64,000 nucleotides of DNA, from positions 11,805-75,804 of the forward strand of contig JAOAAW010000063.1 of the NCBI GenBank assembly GCA_026418655.1. The letters are read 5' to 3'. The notes below the pieces were generated by a model. The model was not told where the DNA came from, ran no database searches, and was given only the letters and a program-made list of their open reading frames with translations. The first letter of the stretch is position 1, and every line of letters begins with the position of its first letter. Origin of the DNA: a bacterium. Lineage in GTDB: Bacteria; Ratteibacteria; UBA8468; B48-G9; DTJG01. Positions 17,986 to 27,100 of this stretch are shown in pieces. The translations under genes were made by a program, and so were the position numbers.

Positions 17986-18891
17986 ATGAACCCCTTTATG
18001 AAGATATCTCAAGTAATGAGACTGGCTTATAAGAAACACATTCTTATTCCAGCATTCAATGTTGCATATCTTCCTATGTTAAAACCAATTTCAGATGCAC
18101 TCTCAGAGTGTAACACCATTGGCATCATAGAAGTTTCAAGACCAGACATAATGAATTTTGGCGCAAAAAGTATTGAGGCGGTCGCAGCGGAATATGAAAA
18201 ATTTGCCAACGAGAAGTTCTGCTTTCTTCATCTTGACCATGTTCCTGTGATTGATGAAAATTTCACAGATGTTGACTGGGAACAATGGATAAAAAATGGT
18301 ATTGAACTGGGCTATGATTCTGTGATGATTGATGGCTCTCGGCTTTCCTTTGAAGAAAACATAAGGATTACTGCGACTGTTGTTGAAATGGCTCATAGAA
18401 ACGGTGTATGCGTTGAAGCAGAACTTGGTTCTGTTCTTGGACATGAAAATAAAAAACTTCCACCCTATGAAGAAATTTTTGAAAAAAAGATTGGTTTTAC
18501 TCAACCTGAAGAAGCAAAGATTTTTGTTGAAAAAACAAATGTTGACTGGCTGTCAGTATCTGTGGGCTCAATTCATGGTGCAATCTCAGGTGCAGCAAAA
18601 AACCAGAAAAAGATCTGTGCAAGGATTGACATAAAGCATCTTGCAGAAATAAATCAAAAGACCAGTATCCCTCTTGTACTTCACGGTGGTTCAGGGATAC
18701 AGGTTGATTGTATTAAAGAAGCCATCAAAAATGGCATTACAAAAATCAATATTGGAACAGAAATAAGGCAGGCGTATGAACAGGTAATGGAATCGGATCA
18801 AAAAATTGCAGAAAAAATGGTGAAAAAAGCTGTGATGGGCATCATTGATTCATACCAGATTTACAATTCTGCGGACGTACTTTTGACGTAA
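17986..18891 (+). CDS. Class II fructose-bisphosphate-type aldolase
   Basis: A 301-residue zinc-dependent aldolase of the FbaA/GatY/KbaY family. Visible are the start region LIPAFNVAYLPML, the zinc ligand stretch HLDHVP, the helix with DSVMIDGSRLSFEENI, EAELGSVLGHE, SVGSIHGAI and LHGGSGI, plus KINIGTEIRQAYEQ for phosphate binding. It probably cleaves the sugar phosphate produced by the upstream pathway (a tagatose- or fructose-bisphosphate-like compound); the exact substrate is not readable. The ATG at 17986 has TAGGA three bases ahead; an ATG at 17998 is an alternative. The 3' end overlaps the convergent anSME gene by 31 bases. Confidence 0.87.
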   Translation: MNPFMKISQVMRLAYKKHILIPAFNVAYLPMLKPISDALSECNTIGIIEVSRPDIMNFGAKSIEAVAAEYEKFANEKFCFLHLDHVPVIDENFTDVDWEQWIKNGIELGYDSVMIDGSRLSFEENIRITATVVEMAHRNGVCVEAELGSVLGHENKKLPPYEEIFEKKIGFTQPEEAKIFVEKTNVDWLSVSVGSIHGAISGAAKNQKKICARIDIKHLAEINQKTSIPLVLHGGSGIQVDCIKEAIKNGITKINIGTEIRQAYEQVMESDQKIAEKMVKKAVMGIIDSYQIYNSADVLLT

Positions 18892-19976
18892 TTTGCTATC
18901 TTTTTAAACTCTGACAGAGTTTCCTTATAAAAAATTTTCCAGCCCTCGCAAAGCACACTTTTTTCTCTCTGCGATGGGTTTTTTGATATCCTGTGTTTCT
19001 GGCAATCCCCTGCGCATAATTTCAAAAATTCACATCTATCACAATCAGGATGCCACAGAGATTTTTTAATTCCAAAATTTCTGTATGTTCCTGAATTTAA
19101 TAAGTCAGACCATTCATTTTTAAGGATATTACCAAGCAGAGTTTTATCGCTTACAAAAAAATCACAGGGAAAAACATCCCCATTGTGTTCAATCACAAAA
19201 TACTGGCAACAATTATTTCCCATCTGACAGATACCCGCTGGCCTGTTCATAAGTGTAAGTATTATTGAATCAAAAAGTCTTACAGAAACCCTTTTCCCGT
19301 CTTTAATCCAGGCATTGAATAACTGGCATAAAAATAATCCCCATTCTTTTCCTTCTATGGTCCATGGCAATCTTTTTCCTTTCTTGTCATATTCAACGCA
19401 GGGTATGTATTGATGATAGAAGGAACCAATGTCAATCATGAATCTATAAACTTCTCCTGCTTTTCCTTTATGAGCGGAAGTAATAACTGTCAGAGTATTG
19501 AAAGCAACATCAAAGTTTTGCAATTTCTTGACAGCCTTCAGCACCTTCTTGAAAGCATTTTCTCCACCTGGAATAATTCTAAATCTATTATGGATTTCTT
19601 CGGGGCCATCAATACTTATGCCAATGAGAAAATTTGTCTCTGCAAGAAAACCTGACCACTCTTCGTCTACAAGATATCCATTTGTCTGCAATCCATTGCC
19701 TATGACAGAACCCTGTGAGGCAAACCTTTTTTGAAAATCAACTGCCTTTTTATAAAAGTCCAACCCCATCAATAAAGGCTCTCCACCCTGCCAGGAAAAG
19801 ATATATTGCGACTGGTGTGTTTTCATATACTTTTCAACAAGTGTTTCAAGAACCTGTAAACTCATTCTTCTATGAGGTGTGTCTCTGTAAAGGGGCAAAC
19901 TTTTATAAAAACAATAAAAACAATCAGAATTACAATCAGAAGAAGCTGGCTTGATAAGTAAGGAAAATTGTTTCAT
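18861..19976 (-). CDS. Anaerobic sulfatase-maturating enzyme (radical SAM, SPASM)
   Basis: Oxidises a Cys or Ser of a sulfatase to formylglycine in the cytoplasm, without oxygen. The 371-residue protein has the radical SAM cluster motif C15-x3-C19-x2-C22 (CNSDCFYC), the WQGGEPLL block, GLQTNG, GISIDGP, and RLFDSI with the likely catalytic Asp. Two SPASM cluster groups follow: CQMGNNCCQ...GDVFPCDFF and CDRCEFLKLCAGDC. It diverges from the sulfatase gene with 29 bases between start codons, so the two form a functional pair. No Shine-Dalgarno sequence is seen; a TATAAT sits 8 bases upstream of the ATG. Confidence 0.93.
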   Translation of the reverse strand: MKQFSLLIKPASSDCNSDCFYCFYKSLPLYRDTPHRRMSLQVLETLVEKYMKTHQSQYIFSWQGGEPLLMGLDFYKKAVDFQKRFASQGSVIGNGLQTNGYLVDEEWSGFLAETNFLIGISIDGPEEIHNRFRIIPGGENAFKKVLKAVKKLQNFDVAFNTLTVITSAHKGKAGEVYRFMIDIGSFYHQYIPCVEYDKKGKRLPWTIEGKEWGLFLCQLFNAWIKDGKRVSVRLFDSIILTLMNRPAGICQMGNNCCQYFVIEHNGDVFPCDFFVSDKTLLGNILKNEWSDLLNSGTYRNFGIKKSLWHPDCDRCEFLKLCAGDCQKHRISKNPSQREKSVLCEGWKIFYKETLSEFKKIANYVKSTSAEL

Positions 19977-19984
19977 AATACTGT

Positions 19985-19990
19985 ATTATA
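19985..19990 (-). promoter_or_regulatory. -10 box of the anSME gene, predicted near-leaderless transcript
   Basis: TATAAT on the minus strand, with TTTTCA about 16 bases upstream as a weak -35. The predicted transcription start is about two bases before the ATG at 19976. The region also has to serve the divergent sulfatase gene. Confidence 0.4.
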
Positions 19991-20005
19991 CAACGACGAG
20001 GTAGA

Positions 20006-21517
20006 ATGAAAAAAAGGCCCAATATACTTTTTATCACAAGCGATCAGCAACACTACAATACCCTTGGTTGCACAAATCCTGAGGTTAAAACACCCTCGCT
20101 GGACAAACTGGCTTCCCAGGGAATAAGGTTTACCCGTGCCTATTGCACAAATCCCACATGCACTCCTTCAAGAGCATCATTGATTACCGGTAAGTATCCT
20201 GGTCAGCACGGAGCATGGTCTTTAGGAACAAAACTACCTGAATCAGAACCAACTCTTGGTCAATATCTTTCTGATTCTGGATACAGAACAACACTTATAG
20301 GAAAAGCACACTTTCAACCACTGAAGGATACACCACAGTTTCCTTCAATAGAATCAAATCCATTCATGCAAAACCTTGAATTCTGGAGAAAATTCCATGG
20401 TCCTTTCTACGGGTTCCAGAGGGTGGAACTGGCAAGAAATCATACTGATGAATATCATGTCGGTCAGCACTACGCAATCTGGATGGAAAAAAAAGGATTT
20501 AAAGAGTGGAAAAATTATTTCAGGGCACCTGCGGGTAATGTAAAACATCAACAGAGATGGCACTGGAATTTGCCTGAAAAATATCACTATGATACATGGA
20601 TTGCAGAAAGAACAATTAAATTCTTAAGGCAGTATCATAAAAAGAATGAAAATTTTTTCTTATGGGCAAGTTTTCCAGACCCACATCCACCATACCTTGT
20701 TCCATCACCATGGGACAAAATGTATGATCCTGAAAAACTGATAGTTCCAGAGATAAAACCAGGCGAGCATGAAAAAAATCCGCCACACTTTCAATTGACA
20801 CAACAACAAAGACCTGACTTTACTCCCTGGCGAGAATCTGGAATGGGAATTCATGGTTTTCATACACATCTTCATTTAATCAAGACCCTGAGAAAGGATA
20901 CTGCTGTCTACTATGGAATGATAAGCATGATGGACAAATATATTGGTTTTATCATAGATGAGCTTGATAACCTCGGTCTTTCTGAAGATACCATAGTGAT
21001 TTTTACAACAGACCATGGTCATCTATTGGGTCAGCATGGCCTTGCCGCAAAAGGTGCTTTCCATTACGAAGATCTGTTGCGTGTCCCCTTCATTGTCAGA
21101 TGGCCAGGCCATTTCCCTGAAAACAGAATTTCGGATAGTTTAATTTCATTTGTTGATTTTGCGCCCACTATTCTTTCTTTATGCGGTCTGAATATTCCAG
21201 GAACAATGTCTGGCATTGACCAGAGTGATGTTTTTTACGGAAAAAAGGAAAATATCAGAAGCTGGGTTCTTGTTGAAAACAGACACGAACCAACAACCAT
21301 TTTTCTAAAAACATATATTGAGAAAAGATACAAAATTACTGTTTATTACCGCAGGCCCTACGGTGAACTCTTTGATCTTGACAATGACCCGGATGAATAT
21401 AATAATTTATGGAACGAGCCTGAATATAGAGAACTAAGAAATGAATTGATTAACAGGCTTCTTTTTGCAGAGTGGGAGAAAGAGCCACTATGGATGCCAA
21501 GGGTATGGGGCGCGTAA
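20006..21517 (+). CDS. Type I sulfatase, cysteine type
   Basis: A 503-residue alkaline-phosphatase-fold sulfatase that should release sulfate from a sulfated carbohydrate. N-terminal metal ligand region is NILFITSDQQH with D13; the formylglycine motif is CTPSRASL with C52 as the residue to be converted, the substrate of the adjacent anSME. The second metal motif FTTDHGHLLGQHGL and the RVPFIVRWPG block are in place. No signal peptide is present, unlike most bacterial polysaccharide sulfatases, so it probably acts in the cytoplasm on imported oligosaccharide. GAGGT precedes the ATG. Its 3' end overlaps the pseudopilin gene by 28 bases in another frame. Confidence 0.93.
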   Translation: MKKRPNILFITSDQQHYNTLGCTNPEVKTPSLDKLASQGIRFTRAYCTNPTCTPSRASLITGKYPGQHGAWSLGTKLPESEPTLGQYLSDSGYRTTLIGKAHFQPLKDTPQFPSIESNPFMQNLEFWRKFHGPFYGFQRVELARNHTDEYHVGQHYAIWMEKKGFKEWKNYFRAPAGNVKHQQRWHWNLPEKYHYDTWIAERTIKFLRQYHKKNENFFLWASFPDPHPPYLVPSPWDKMYDPEKLIVPEIKPGEHEKNPPHFQLTQQQRPDFTPWRESGMGIHGFHTHLHLIKTLRKDTAVYYGMISMMDKYIGFIIDELDNLGLSEDTIVIFTTDHGHLLGQHGLAAKGAFHYEDLLRVPFIVRWPGHFPENRISDSLISFVDFAPTILSLCGLNIPGTMSGIDQSDVFYGKKENIRSWVLVENRHEPTTIFLKTYIEKRYKITVYYRRPYGELFDLDNDPDEYNNLWNEPEYRELRNELINRLLFAEWEKEPLWMPRVWGA

Positions 21518-21888
21518 TAAAAAAAGGGTTCACCCTGATAGAACTCTTAATTGTTTTTATTATTGTCGGTTTGCTCGCTTCAATAGCAATACCAATATAC
21601 AGGGCAAATATTAAAAAGGTTGCTTCTTCAGAAGGTGTTGCCCTGCTTGGAACAATTTTAACTGCACAAAAAGCATACTTTGCTGAACATGGCAGATATA
21701 CCACAGAAGAAGAGGCCATTGGTATAGAAATGGCAGGAAATAAGTACTTCAGAGACTTTGTTCTGGTGCAGGGAGATGAACATGGCTTTAAAGCCATTAC
21801 CTCAGGAACAGGTCTTTGCGAGGGTATACAGGTAATAATGGAGTTCACAAATACTGCAGGGGCTACAATCTCATATACTGGACTTTAG
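21490..21888 (+). CDS. Type IV pilin / type II secretion pseudopilin-like protein
   Basis: A prepilin of about 132 residues. The leader KKG followed by FTLIELLIVFIIVGLLASIAIP is the class III signal; cleavage would fall between G13 and F14, leaving E18 as the fifth residue of the mature chain. The remaining part (QKAYFAEHGRYTTEEE, GFKAITSGTGLCEG) resembles a small pseudopilin globular domain with the typical QxxYxxxxGRY feature. Start options are ATG 21490 (GAAAGAG ahead, chosen) and ATG 21505; a GTG at 21472 is also open. No pilus or secretion genes are near it. It overlaps the sulfatase end and lies 8 bases before a secreted GH5-like gene. Confidence 0.85.
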   Translation: MDAKGMGRVIKKGFTLIELLIVFIIVGLLASIAIPIYRANIKKVASSEGVALLGTILTAQKAYFAEHGRYTTEEEAIGIEMAGNKYFRDFVLVQGDEHGFKAITSGTGLCEGIQVIMEFTNTAGATISYTGL

Positions 21889-21896
21889 TCTATCCT

Positions 21897-24191
21897 ATGA
21901 AAAAAATATTTTTCACAGTAACTCTCATATTGAACTCTTATTTAGCACTTTGCCTGCCAGCCAGGATATTGTTTGACTTTGAAGAAAATACAAATGGATG
22001 GAACATTCTTGAAGGTCTTTCGGCGCAGGCAACTGTTGAACAGAGTAAGGATAATTTCACACAGGGAAATGGGTCTCTGAAATTTTCTGCGCAATTTCCA
22101 GGCGAAGCAGGAATTAAAGTAAATATAAATGAAAACTGGACAACCTATCAATCTTTAAGTTTTGATATGGTGGTGGTTGAAACCCCTGTTTCACAGATAA
22201 AATTTTTCATGTATCTTAAAGACAAGGAATGGTTGTGGTATCAGACAAAAGAACAATACGTTAAATATGGTACAACAAAAGTTTTAATCAATATTTCAGG
22301 TTCAAGCCTTGACCTTGTTCCAGGTGGACATAAAAAGCCATGGAACCAATACAGTGGTGAACAGGTCAGAGAAATTGGGATAAAATTTTTATGCAATGAG
22401 AAACAGAATTTTACAGTGTACATAGACAATTTCAAACTATCTCCTGTCCTTTTTTCTTCTTTGAAAGTTAACAAAACAGAGGTACCTCTTTATGAAAAAT
22501 TTGAAATTTCATTTAAGACCCCTCTGTATTTTCAAAACCCCTTTGATCCTGATTGCATAGCAATAGACTGTTATTTTACATCTCCATCCGGAAAACAGAT
22601 AATCGTTCCTAGTTTTTTTTACCAGGATTTTTATTTTGCTGGACCCGGCACAAAAGGACAGGATAACTTACAGCCCCAGGGATATCCTGAATGGAAGATA
22701 CGTTTTGCGCCAACAGAAACAGGTACATATAAATACAAAATCGTTGCGACAATAAACAGTGGAGAAGAAACAGTTTCAACCCAGCTTATGAGTTTTAAGG
22801 CAATACCTGGTTCAAAACTCGGATTTGTAAGGGTGAGCAAAAAGGATAATCGTTATTTTGAATTTGATAATGGGGTATTTTTTTATCCCATTGGACACAA
22901 TATCAGGTCTCTCAATGACAACAGATACTCGCAACTTTTCAATCGGCCTCTTGCCGCTCAAAGTGGAACAATTAATTTTGAAACCTGGATTGTTGACATG
23001 AAAAATAATAGAGAAAATTTCTTTGAAACATGGATGGCTGCCTGGTGGCTTGCCATAGAATGGAAAAAAGGTTATGGATTTTATGAAGGTCTGGGAAGGT
23101 ATGAACTGCGAAATGCCTGGAAGCTTGACTGGATACTGGAACTCGCAGAGAAGAGTGGTATTTACATCCAGCTACTCATTATAAATCATGGTTCTGTTAG
23201 TACATTTTGCGACCAGGAATGGCAGGACAGCCCATACAATATAAAAAATGGTGGCTTTCTCAACTCTCCGGAAGAATTTTTTACAGATGAGCGAGCGAAA
23301 ACTCTTTTCAAGAAAAGGCTCAGGTATATCATAGCACGATGGTCGTACAGTCCGAATATTTTCTCCTGGGAATTGGTTAATGAGATGAATCTGATTGGTT
23401 CAAGCAGAGATTTTTATAGAACTCCTGTCTTAGCACAATGGTATGCTGAAATGGGAGATTATCTTGCACAGATAGACCCTAATAGACACATGATAACAGG
23501 CCATTACACAATTCTCTATGACAGCGATGTTTTCAAACTTTCACAAGTGGACTATGTTTTGACAAACGCCTATTATGATGTAAGAGGTGGGAATATCGTC
23601 GACACTTTGAAAAATATTGTAAATTTTAATGCAAGGTTCAACAAACCCCATTTTGTTTCAGAATATGGTGGAAACTGGAATGCAGGACCAGAAGCACTTA
23701 TTGAGGCAGACCTTCACAATGGTATATGGGCAGGTGCACATCTTCCTTTTGCAGCAGTACCACTTTTCTGGTGGCATAATTTCATAGAAGATAAAAACCT
23801 ATACTACCATTATAAGGCGCTCGCGCAATACCTCGGGGATATTGATAGGGTTAAAGAAAACTTTGAACCAAAAACCATTGCCATATCCGGAGAAAATACT
23901 GAAAAGATAAAATCCTTATGTCTTGCAAACCAGGAAAAAGCAATTGTCTGGATTTATGGACAGGATAGACTCAAAAGGCCACCAGCAGAAAACGATGGTC
24001 CCTTGACAAAAAATAATCAGTGCACAATTGAGGGTTTAACTCAGGGTGATTATATGATAGAATTCTGGGATACATACTCAGGGAAGATTATGGATAAGAA
24101 AAAGAAACAAAACATTGATAAACTGAGTTTTCAGTTGCCTGAAATCAATAGAGATTTTGCCATTAAAATATATAAACTATCTCAAACATAA
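21897..24191 (+). CDS. Secreted GH5-like glycoside hydrolase with CBM and DUF5060 domains
   Basis: A 764-residue secreted glycanase. Domain order: signal peptide (residues 1-22, MKKIFFTVTLILNSYLALC), a galactose-binding-like carbohydrate module (about 23-185, FDFEENTNGWN and the IDNFKLSP ending), a DUF5060 Ig-like domain (about 190-305, FEISFKTPLYFQNPFDPD and FYQDFYFAGPG), then a TIM barrel (about 315-640). The acid/base E496 lies in WELVNEMN and the nucleophile E589 in FVSEYGGNW, as expected for GH5/clan A. The start is ATG 21897; the open frame extends further up inside the pilin gene but without a signal peptide. It probably attacks the polymer outside the cell. Specificity not assignable. 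Confidence 0.82.
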   Translation: MKKIFFTVTLILNSYLALCLPARILFDFEENTNGWNILEGLSAQATVEQSKDNFTQGNGSLKFSAQFPGEAGIKVNINENWTTYQSLSFDMVVVETPVSQIKFFMYLKDKEWLWYQTKEQYVKYGTTKVLINISGSSLDLVPGGHKKPWNQYSGEQVREIGIKFLCNEKQNFTVYIDNFKLSPVLFSSLKVNKTEVPLYEKFEISFKTPLYFQNPFDPDCIAIDCYFTSPSGKQIIVPSFFYQDFYFAGPGTKGQDNLQPQGYPEWKIRFAPTETGTYKYKIVATINSGEETVSTQLMSFKAIPGSKLGFVRVSKKDNRYFEFDNGVFFYPIGHNIRSLNDNRYSQLFNRPLAAQSGTINFETWIVDMKNNRENFFETWMAAWWLAIEWKKGYGFYEGLGRYELRNAWKLDWILELAEKSGIYIQLLIINHGSVSTFCDQEWQDSPYNIKNGGFLNSPEEFFTDERAKTLFKKRLRYIIARWSYSPNIFSWELVNEMNLIGSSRDFYRTPVLAQWYAEMGDYLAQIDPNRHMITGHYTILYDSDVFKLSQVDYVLTNAYYDVRGGNIVDTLKNIVNFNARFNKPHFVSEYGGNWNAGPEALIEADLHNGIWAGAHLPFAAVPLFWWHNFIEDKNLYYHYKALAQYLGDIDRVKENFEPKTIAISGENTEKIKSLCLANQEKAIVWIYGQDRLKRPPAENDGPLTKNNQCTIEGLTQGDYMIEFWDTYSGKIMDKKKKQNIDKLSFQLPEINRDFAIKIYKLSQT

Positions 24192-24201
24192 GGAAGAGAA
24201 C

Positions 24202-25803
24202 ATGAAAAAGATTTATTATCTGTTTGATGAAAATTATCCTGTATCCTGTCTGGCAAAAACCGAACTTGAACAAATTTTTTTAAAGGATGGCAGGTTTTCT
24301 ATCCAAAGTGGTACGGATGTTTTTTCAAAAAATTATGACGCAGTAATTATCTTTAAAAAAAATCCCTCTCCACAGGAAGAAAGAAAACTCGAGACATATA
24401 TTGATGCCGGTGGAAATGTACTTTTTATAAGTAAGTCAATACAGTCAGACCTTGCAAAAAAATTGTGTAAAATCAGAGTGGGAAAAGAGACAGGAATTCA
24501 GCAATTTAATGTTTTTATTGAAAAGGTTGACCATTATATAACCCAGAGATTTCCTTCAGAATTTCAACTGACAGATAATCTGATGGAAACAGATTGCTCA
24601 GAATTTGATGCTTTTTTTTCAACATTGATTGGCAGAAAAAAAATGCCAGTTGTTTTTACGAAAGATTATGGAAAAGGAAAGGTCTCTGGTATTCTTGCGG
24701 GCGATACCGCGCAAACCTGGAAGGATTTTAATTTCAGGAAGATTGTTGTCAGAACAGTTGCATGGATGCTTGGAGAAAAACAAAAGGAAAAGATTATCAA
24801 TTGTGGGTTGGTTGGCTACGGACCCATGTTTGGAATGGGAAAAGGCCATGGCAATGCAATCAATTCCACCCCTGGCATGAAAACCATTGCGGTCTGTGAT
24901 ACAAATCCTGAAAGGGTTGAGGCAGCAAAACAGGAAATGCCTGGACTTGCTGGATATTTCACAAACCTTGAGGAAATGTTGAAATTGAAAGAGATGGACC
25001 TTATAGTGGGTATTGTTCCGCATGATGTTCATTATGATGTTGTCATGAAAGGACTTGAACATGGAAAGCATGTCATTATTGAAAAACCTTTCTGTATTAC
25101 TGTGGATGAAGCCAACAAAATGATTGAAGCAGCACAAAAGAAAAAACTGATGTTAAGTGTTTTTCATAATAGACGCTGGGATGGAGATTATGTTGTATTA
25201 AAAAATCTTATTGAATCAGGCCTAATCGGTGATATCTTCCATATCGAGTGTTTCATTGGCAATTATAAACATCCAGGATACTGGTGGCGTTCGGATAAAA
25301 AGACAAGTGGCGGTGTGATGCATGACTGGGGAGCACACTTCATTGACTGGATTTTGAACCTTGTCCCTTCTAAAATAATAAGCATTTATGGTGATTTCCA
25401 GAAAAGATTATGGTTTTCAGTGACAAACCAGGACCATGGACACGCAATAATAAAGTTTGAAAATGGAGTACTTGCTGATTTTATTATCTCTTCCATTGCT
25501 GCAATAAATAAACCAAAATGGAAAATTTTTGGAACAAAAGGAGCAATTGAAGTCAATTGGGAGTCAGCTGACAGAATAAACTATGTAAGTTTTGTTTCAG
25601 GTATCAGATGTGAGGGGTTTGTTAGGTCCCAGCAATCTACTGGCTGGGTTGAGTACTATAGAAATATTGCAGACCATCTTTTGATGGGTGAAGAACTTAT
25701 CTGCAAACCAGAGCAATCTCGCAGAGTTATAGGTATCATTGAAGCAGCAGAAAAAGCATCAAAAGAAAACAGAGTGATAGAGCCATTTGAGAATTGTGAA
25801 TAA
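24202..25803 (+). CDS. ThuA-like domain fused to Gfo/Idh/MocA oxidoreductase (2)
   Basis: A 533-residue fusion. Residues 1 to about 195 form a ThuA/class I glutamine-amidotransferase-like domain (YYLFDENYPVS, NYDAVIIFKKNPS, YIDAGGNVLFIS, GKVSGILAGDTAQTW, VRTVAWMLG). A linker leads to a Gfo/Idh/MocA dehydrogenase with the Rossmann start CGLVGYGPMFG and an intact EKP (IIEKPFCIT), followed by GGVMHDWGAHFIDW in the C-terminal domain. ThuA proteins are linked to disaccharide utilisation; fusion to a dehydrogenase suggests the two act on the same sugar. Start ATG 24202 is backed by GGAAGAG. Two bases separate its stop from the second ceramidase-fold gene. Confidence 0.83.
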   Translation: MKKIYYLFDENYPVSCLAKTELEQIFLKDGRFSIQSGTDVFSKNYDAVIIFKKNPSPQEERKLETYIDAGGNVLFISKSIQSDLAKKLCKIRVGKETGIQQFNVFIEKVDHYITQRFPSEFQLTDNLMETDCSEFDAFFSTLIGRKKMPVVFTKDYGKGKVSGILAGDTAQTWKDFNFRKIVVRTVAWMLGEKQKEKIINCGLVGYGPMFGMGKGHGNAINSTPGMKTIAVCDTNPERVEAAKQEMPGLAGYFTNLEEMLKLKEMDLIVGIVPHDVHYDVVMKGLEHGKHVIIEKPFCITVDEANKMIEAAQKKKLMLSVFHNRRWDGDYVVLKNLIESGLIGDIFHIECFIGNYKHPGYWWRSDKKTSGGVMHDWGAHFIDWILNLVPSKIISIYGDFQKRLWFSVTNQDHGHAIIKFENGVLADFIISSIAAINKPKWKIFGTKGAIEVNWESADRINYVSFVSGIRCEGFVRSQQSTGWVEYYRNIADHLLMGEELICKPEQSRRVIGIIEAAEKASKENRVIEPFENCE

Positions 25804-25805
25804 AA

Positions 25806-27089
25806 ATGAATAAAAAAATAACTCTTGCTGGCGCTGCCGAAGTTGATATCACGCCACATGCTGGCACCCTGCTTGCCGGATCTTTGAAGCCAAGGGTTTC
25901 CATTGGCGTTGAAGATCCTTTGTATGTGAAAGCAATATCCATTGAATCTAATGGAGAAAAGCTTGTTTATGTCATCTTTGACCTTATTGCCCTTGACAGA
26001 GCAACTGCTGAAAAAGGGATAATGATGGCTTCAGAAGAAACAGGAATTCCTCCTGATTGTATTGTCTGGGCAGCAAGTCATACACATACAGGTCCTTATA
26101 CAGGCGGGCTTTTTCTTGACGAAAATTTTCTTGATAGAAACTGGCTTGAAACAATACCAGAAAAAATGGCACAATGCATTATTAAAGCCGACAGGAGTAA
26201 AAAACCTGTCAGGTTTAGCAGATTGCGGAACTTCCATTATGGTTTAGGACACAATAGAAGAATTCTATTTAAAGACGGCAGGGTAATCAATACCTGGCTT
26301 CTTACAAATGCGCCAGAACAAATACAATCAATTGGAAGTGCAGGACCTGTGGACCCTGAAATCGGAATTTTTTGCTTTGATGATCTTGATGGAAATATCC
26401 TGGCTGTAATGTTTAATTTCGCCCTTCATACCAATACCAATTTTGGTCCAAAATTCAGTGCAGATTATCCTGGAGTTGTTGCAGCACGATTGAGAGAGCG
26501 TTTTGGTCCAGAGGTAATTACTCTTTTTATGCCTGGTGCATGTGGGGATATTAATTCAACTGGACCCAGATACAGAGAAGTCGGAAATGCACTCGCAGAA
26601 AAAATTATAGAATCAATTGAAAAAAGAAAACCGCAGAATGATTTTCTTAAAATTGCCACAAAAAAATCAGAGCTCATTGTGCCCAGAAGAGATTTTACAG
26701 TGGACCAGACAGAAAGAATCAGAAATTCTGGCTGGAGTATCGAAAGTCAGCAGGTCTTTTTTGAGGAGTTAGAAGCATTAAAAAAAGATGGAAAAACCGA
26801 GGATTGTACAGTAATTCAGGCCTGGTGTATTGGTGATACTGGTTTTGTTTCTTTCCCTGGTGAACTTTTCGTGGAATGGGGACTTAAAATAAAAAAGGAA
26901 AGTCCTTTTCCATTCACATACCCGGTTGAAGTTGGTGGAGATTATCTTGGGTATCTTATTACAGAAGAAGCATGGAAGCAGGTCGGTTATGAGGCATTGA
27001 TTGCAAGAAGCGCAAGACCTTCTCCACAGGGCGTTAAACTTATGTATGAAAAAGCGATGGAAATGTTAAACCAGATTTATAATAATTGA
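25806..27089 (+). CDS. Neutral/alkaline ceramidase-fold protein (copy 2)
   Basis: A 427-residue relative of the first ceramidase-fold protein. It begins GAAEVDITPHAGTLLAG and carries AASHTHTGPYTGG with H92 and H94 as likely zinc ligands, LHTNTNFGPKFSADYPG, FMPGACGDINSTG and FVSFPGELFVEWG, all blocks of the family. No signal peptide. It is framed on both sides by Gfo/Idh genes with 2-base and 11-base spacings, repeating the neighbourhood of copy 1. Family membership is clear; activity on ceramide is unlikely in this context. Confidence 0.8.
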   Translation: MNKKITLAGAAEVDITPHAGTLLAGSLKPRVSIGVEDPLYVKAISIESNGEKLVYVIFDLIALDRATAEKGIMMASEETGIPPDCIVWAASHTHTGPYTGGLFLDENFLDRNWLETIPEKMAQCIIKADRSKKPVRFSRLRNFHYGLGHNRRILFKDGRVINTWLLTNAPEQIQSIGSAGPVDPEIGIFCFDDLDGNILAVMFNFALHTNTNFGPKFSADYPGVVAARLRERFGPEVITLFMPGACGDINSTGPRYREVGNALAEKIIESIEKRKPQNDFLKIATKKSELIVPRRDFTVDQTERIRNSGWSIESQQVFFEELEALKKDGKTEDCTVIQAWCIGDTGFVSFPGELFVEWGLKIKKESPFPFTYPVEVGGDYLGYLITEEAWKQVGYEALIARSARPSPQGVKLMYEKAMEMLNQIYNN

Positions 27090-27100
27090 TGGAGGATACA

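Noticed and set aside
17461..18039. 192-residue minus-strand open frame
   Set aside because: Antisense to the Gfo/Idh and aldolase genes, which have clear motifs; no homology features or ribosome-binding site.
24619..25137. 172-residue minus-strand open frame
   Set aside because: Fully inside the ThuA-Gfo/Idh gene on the other strand; His/Phe-rich shadow composition.
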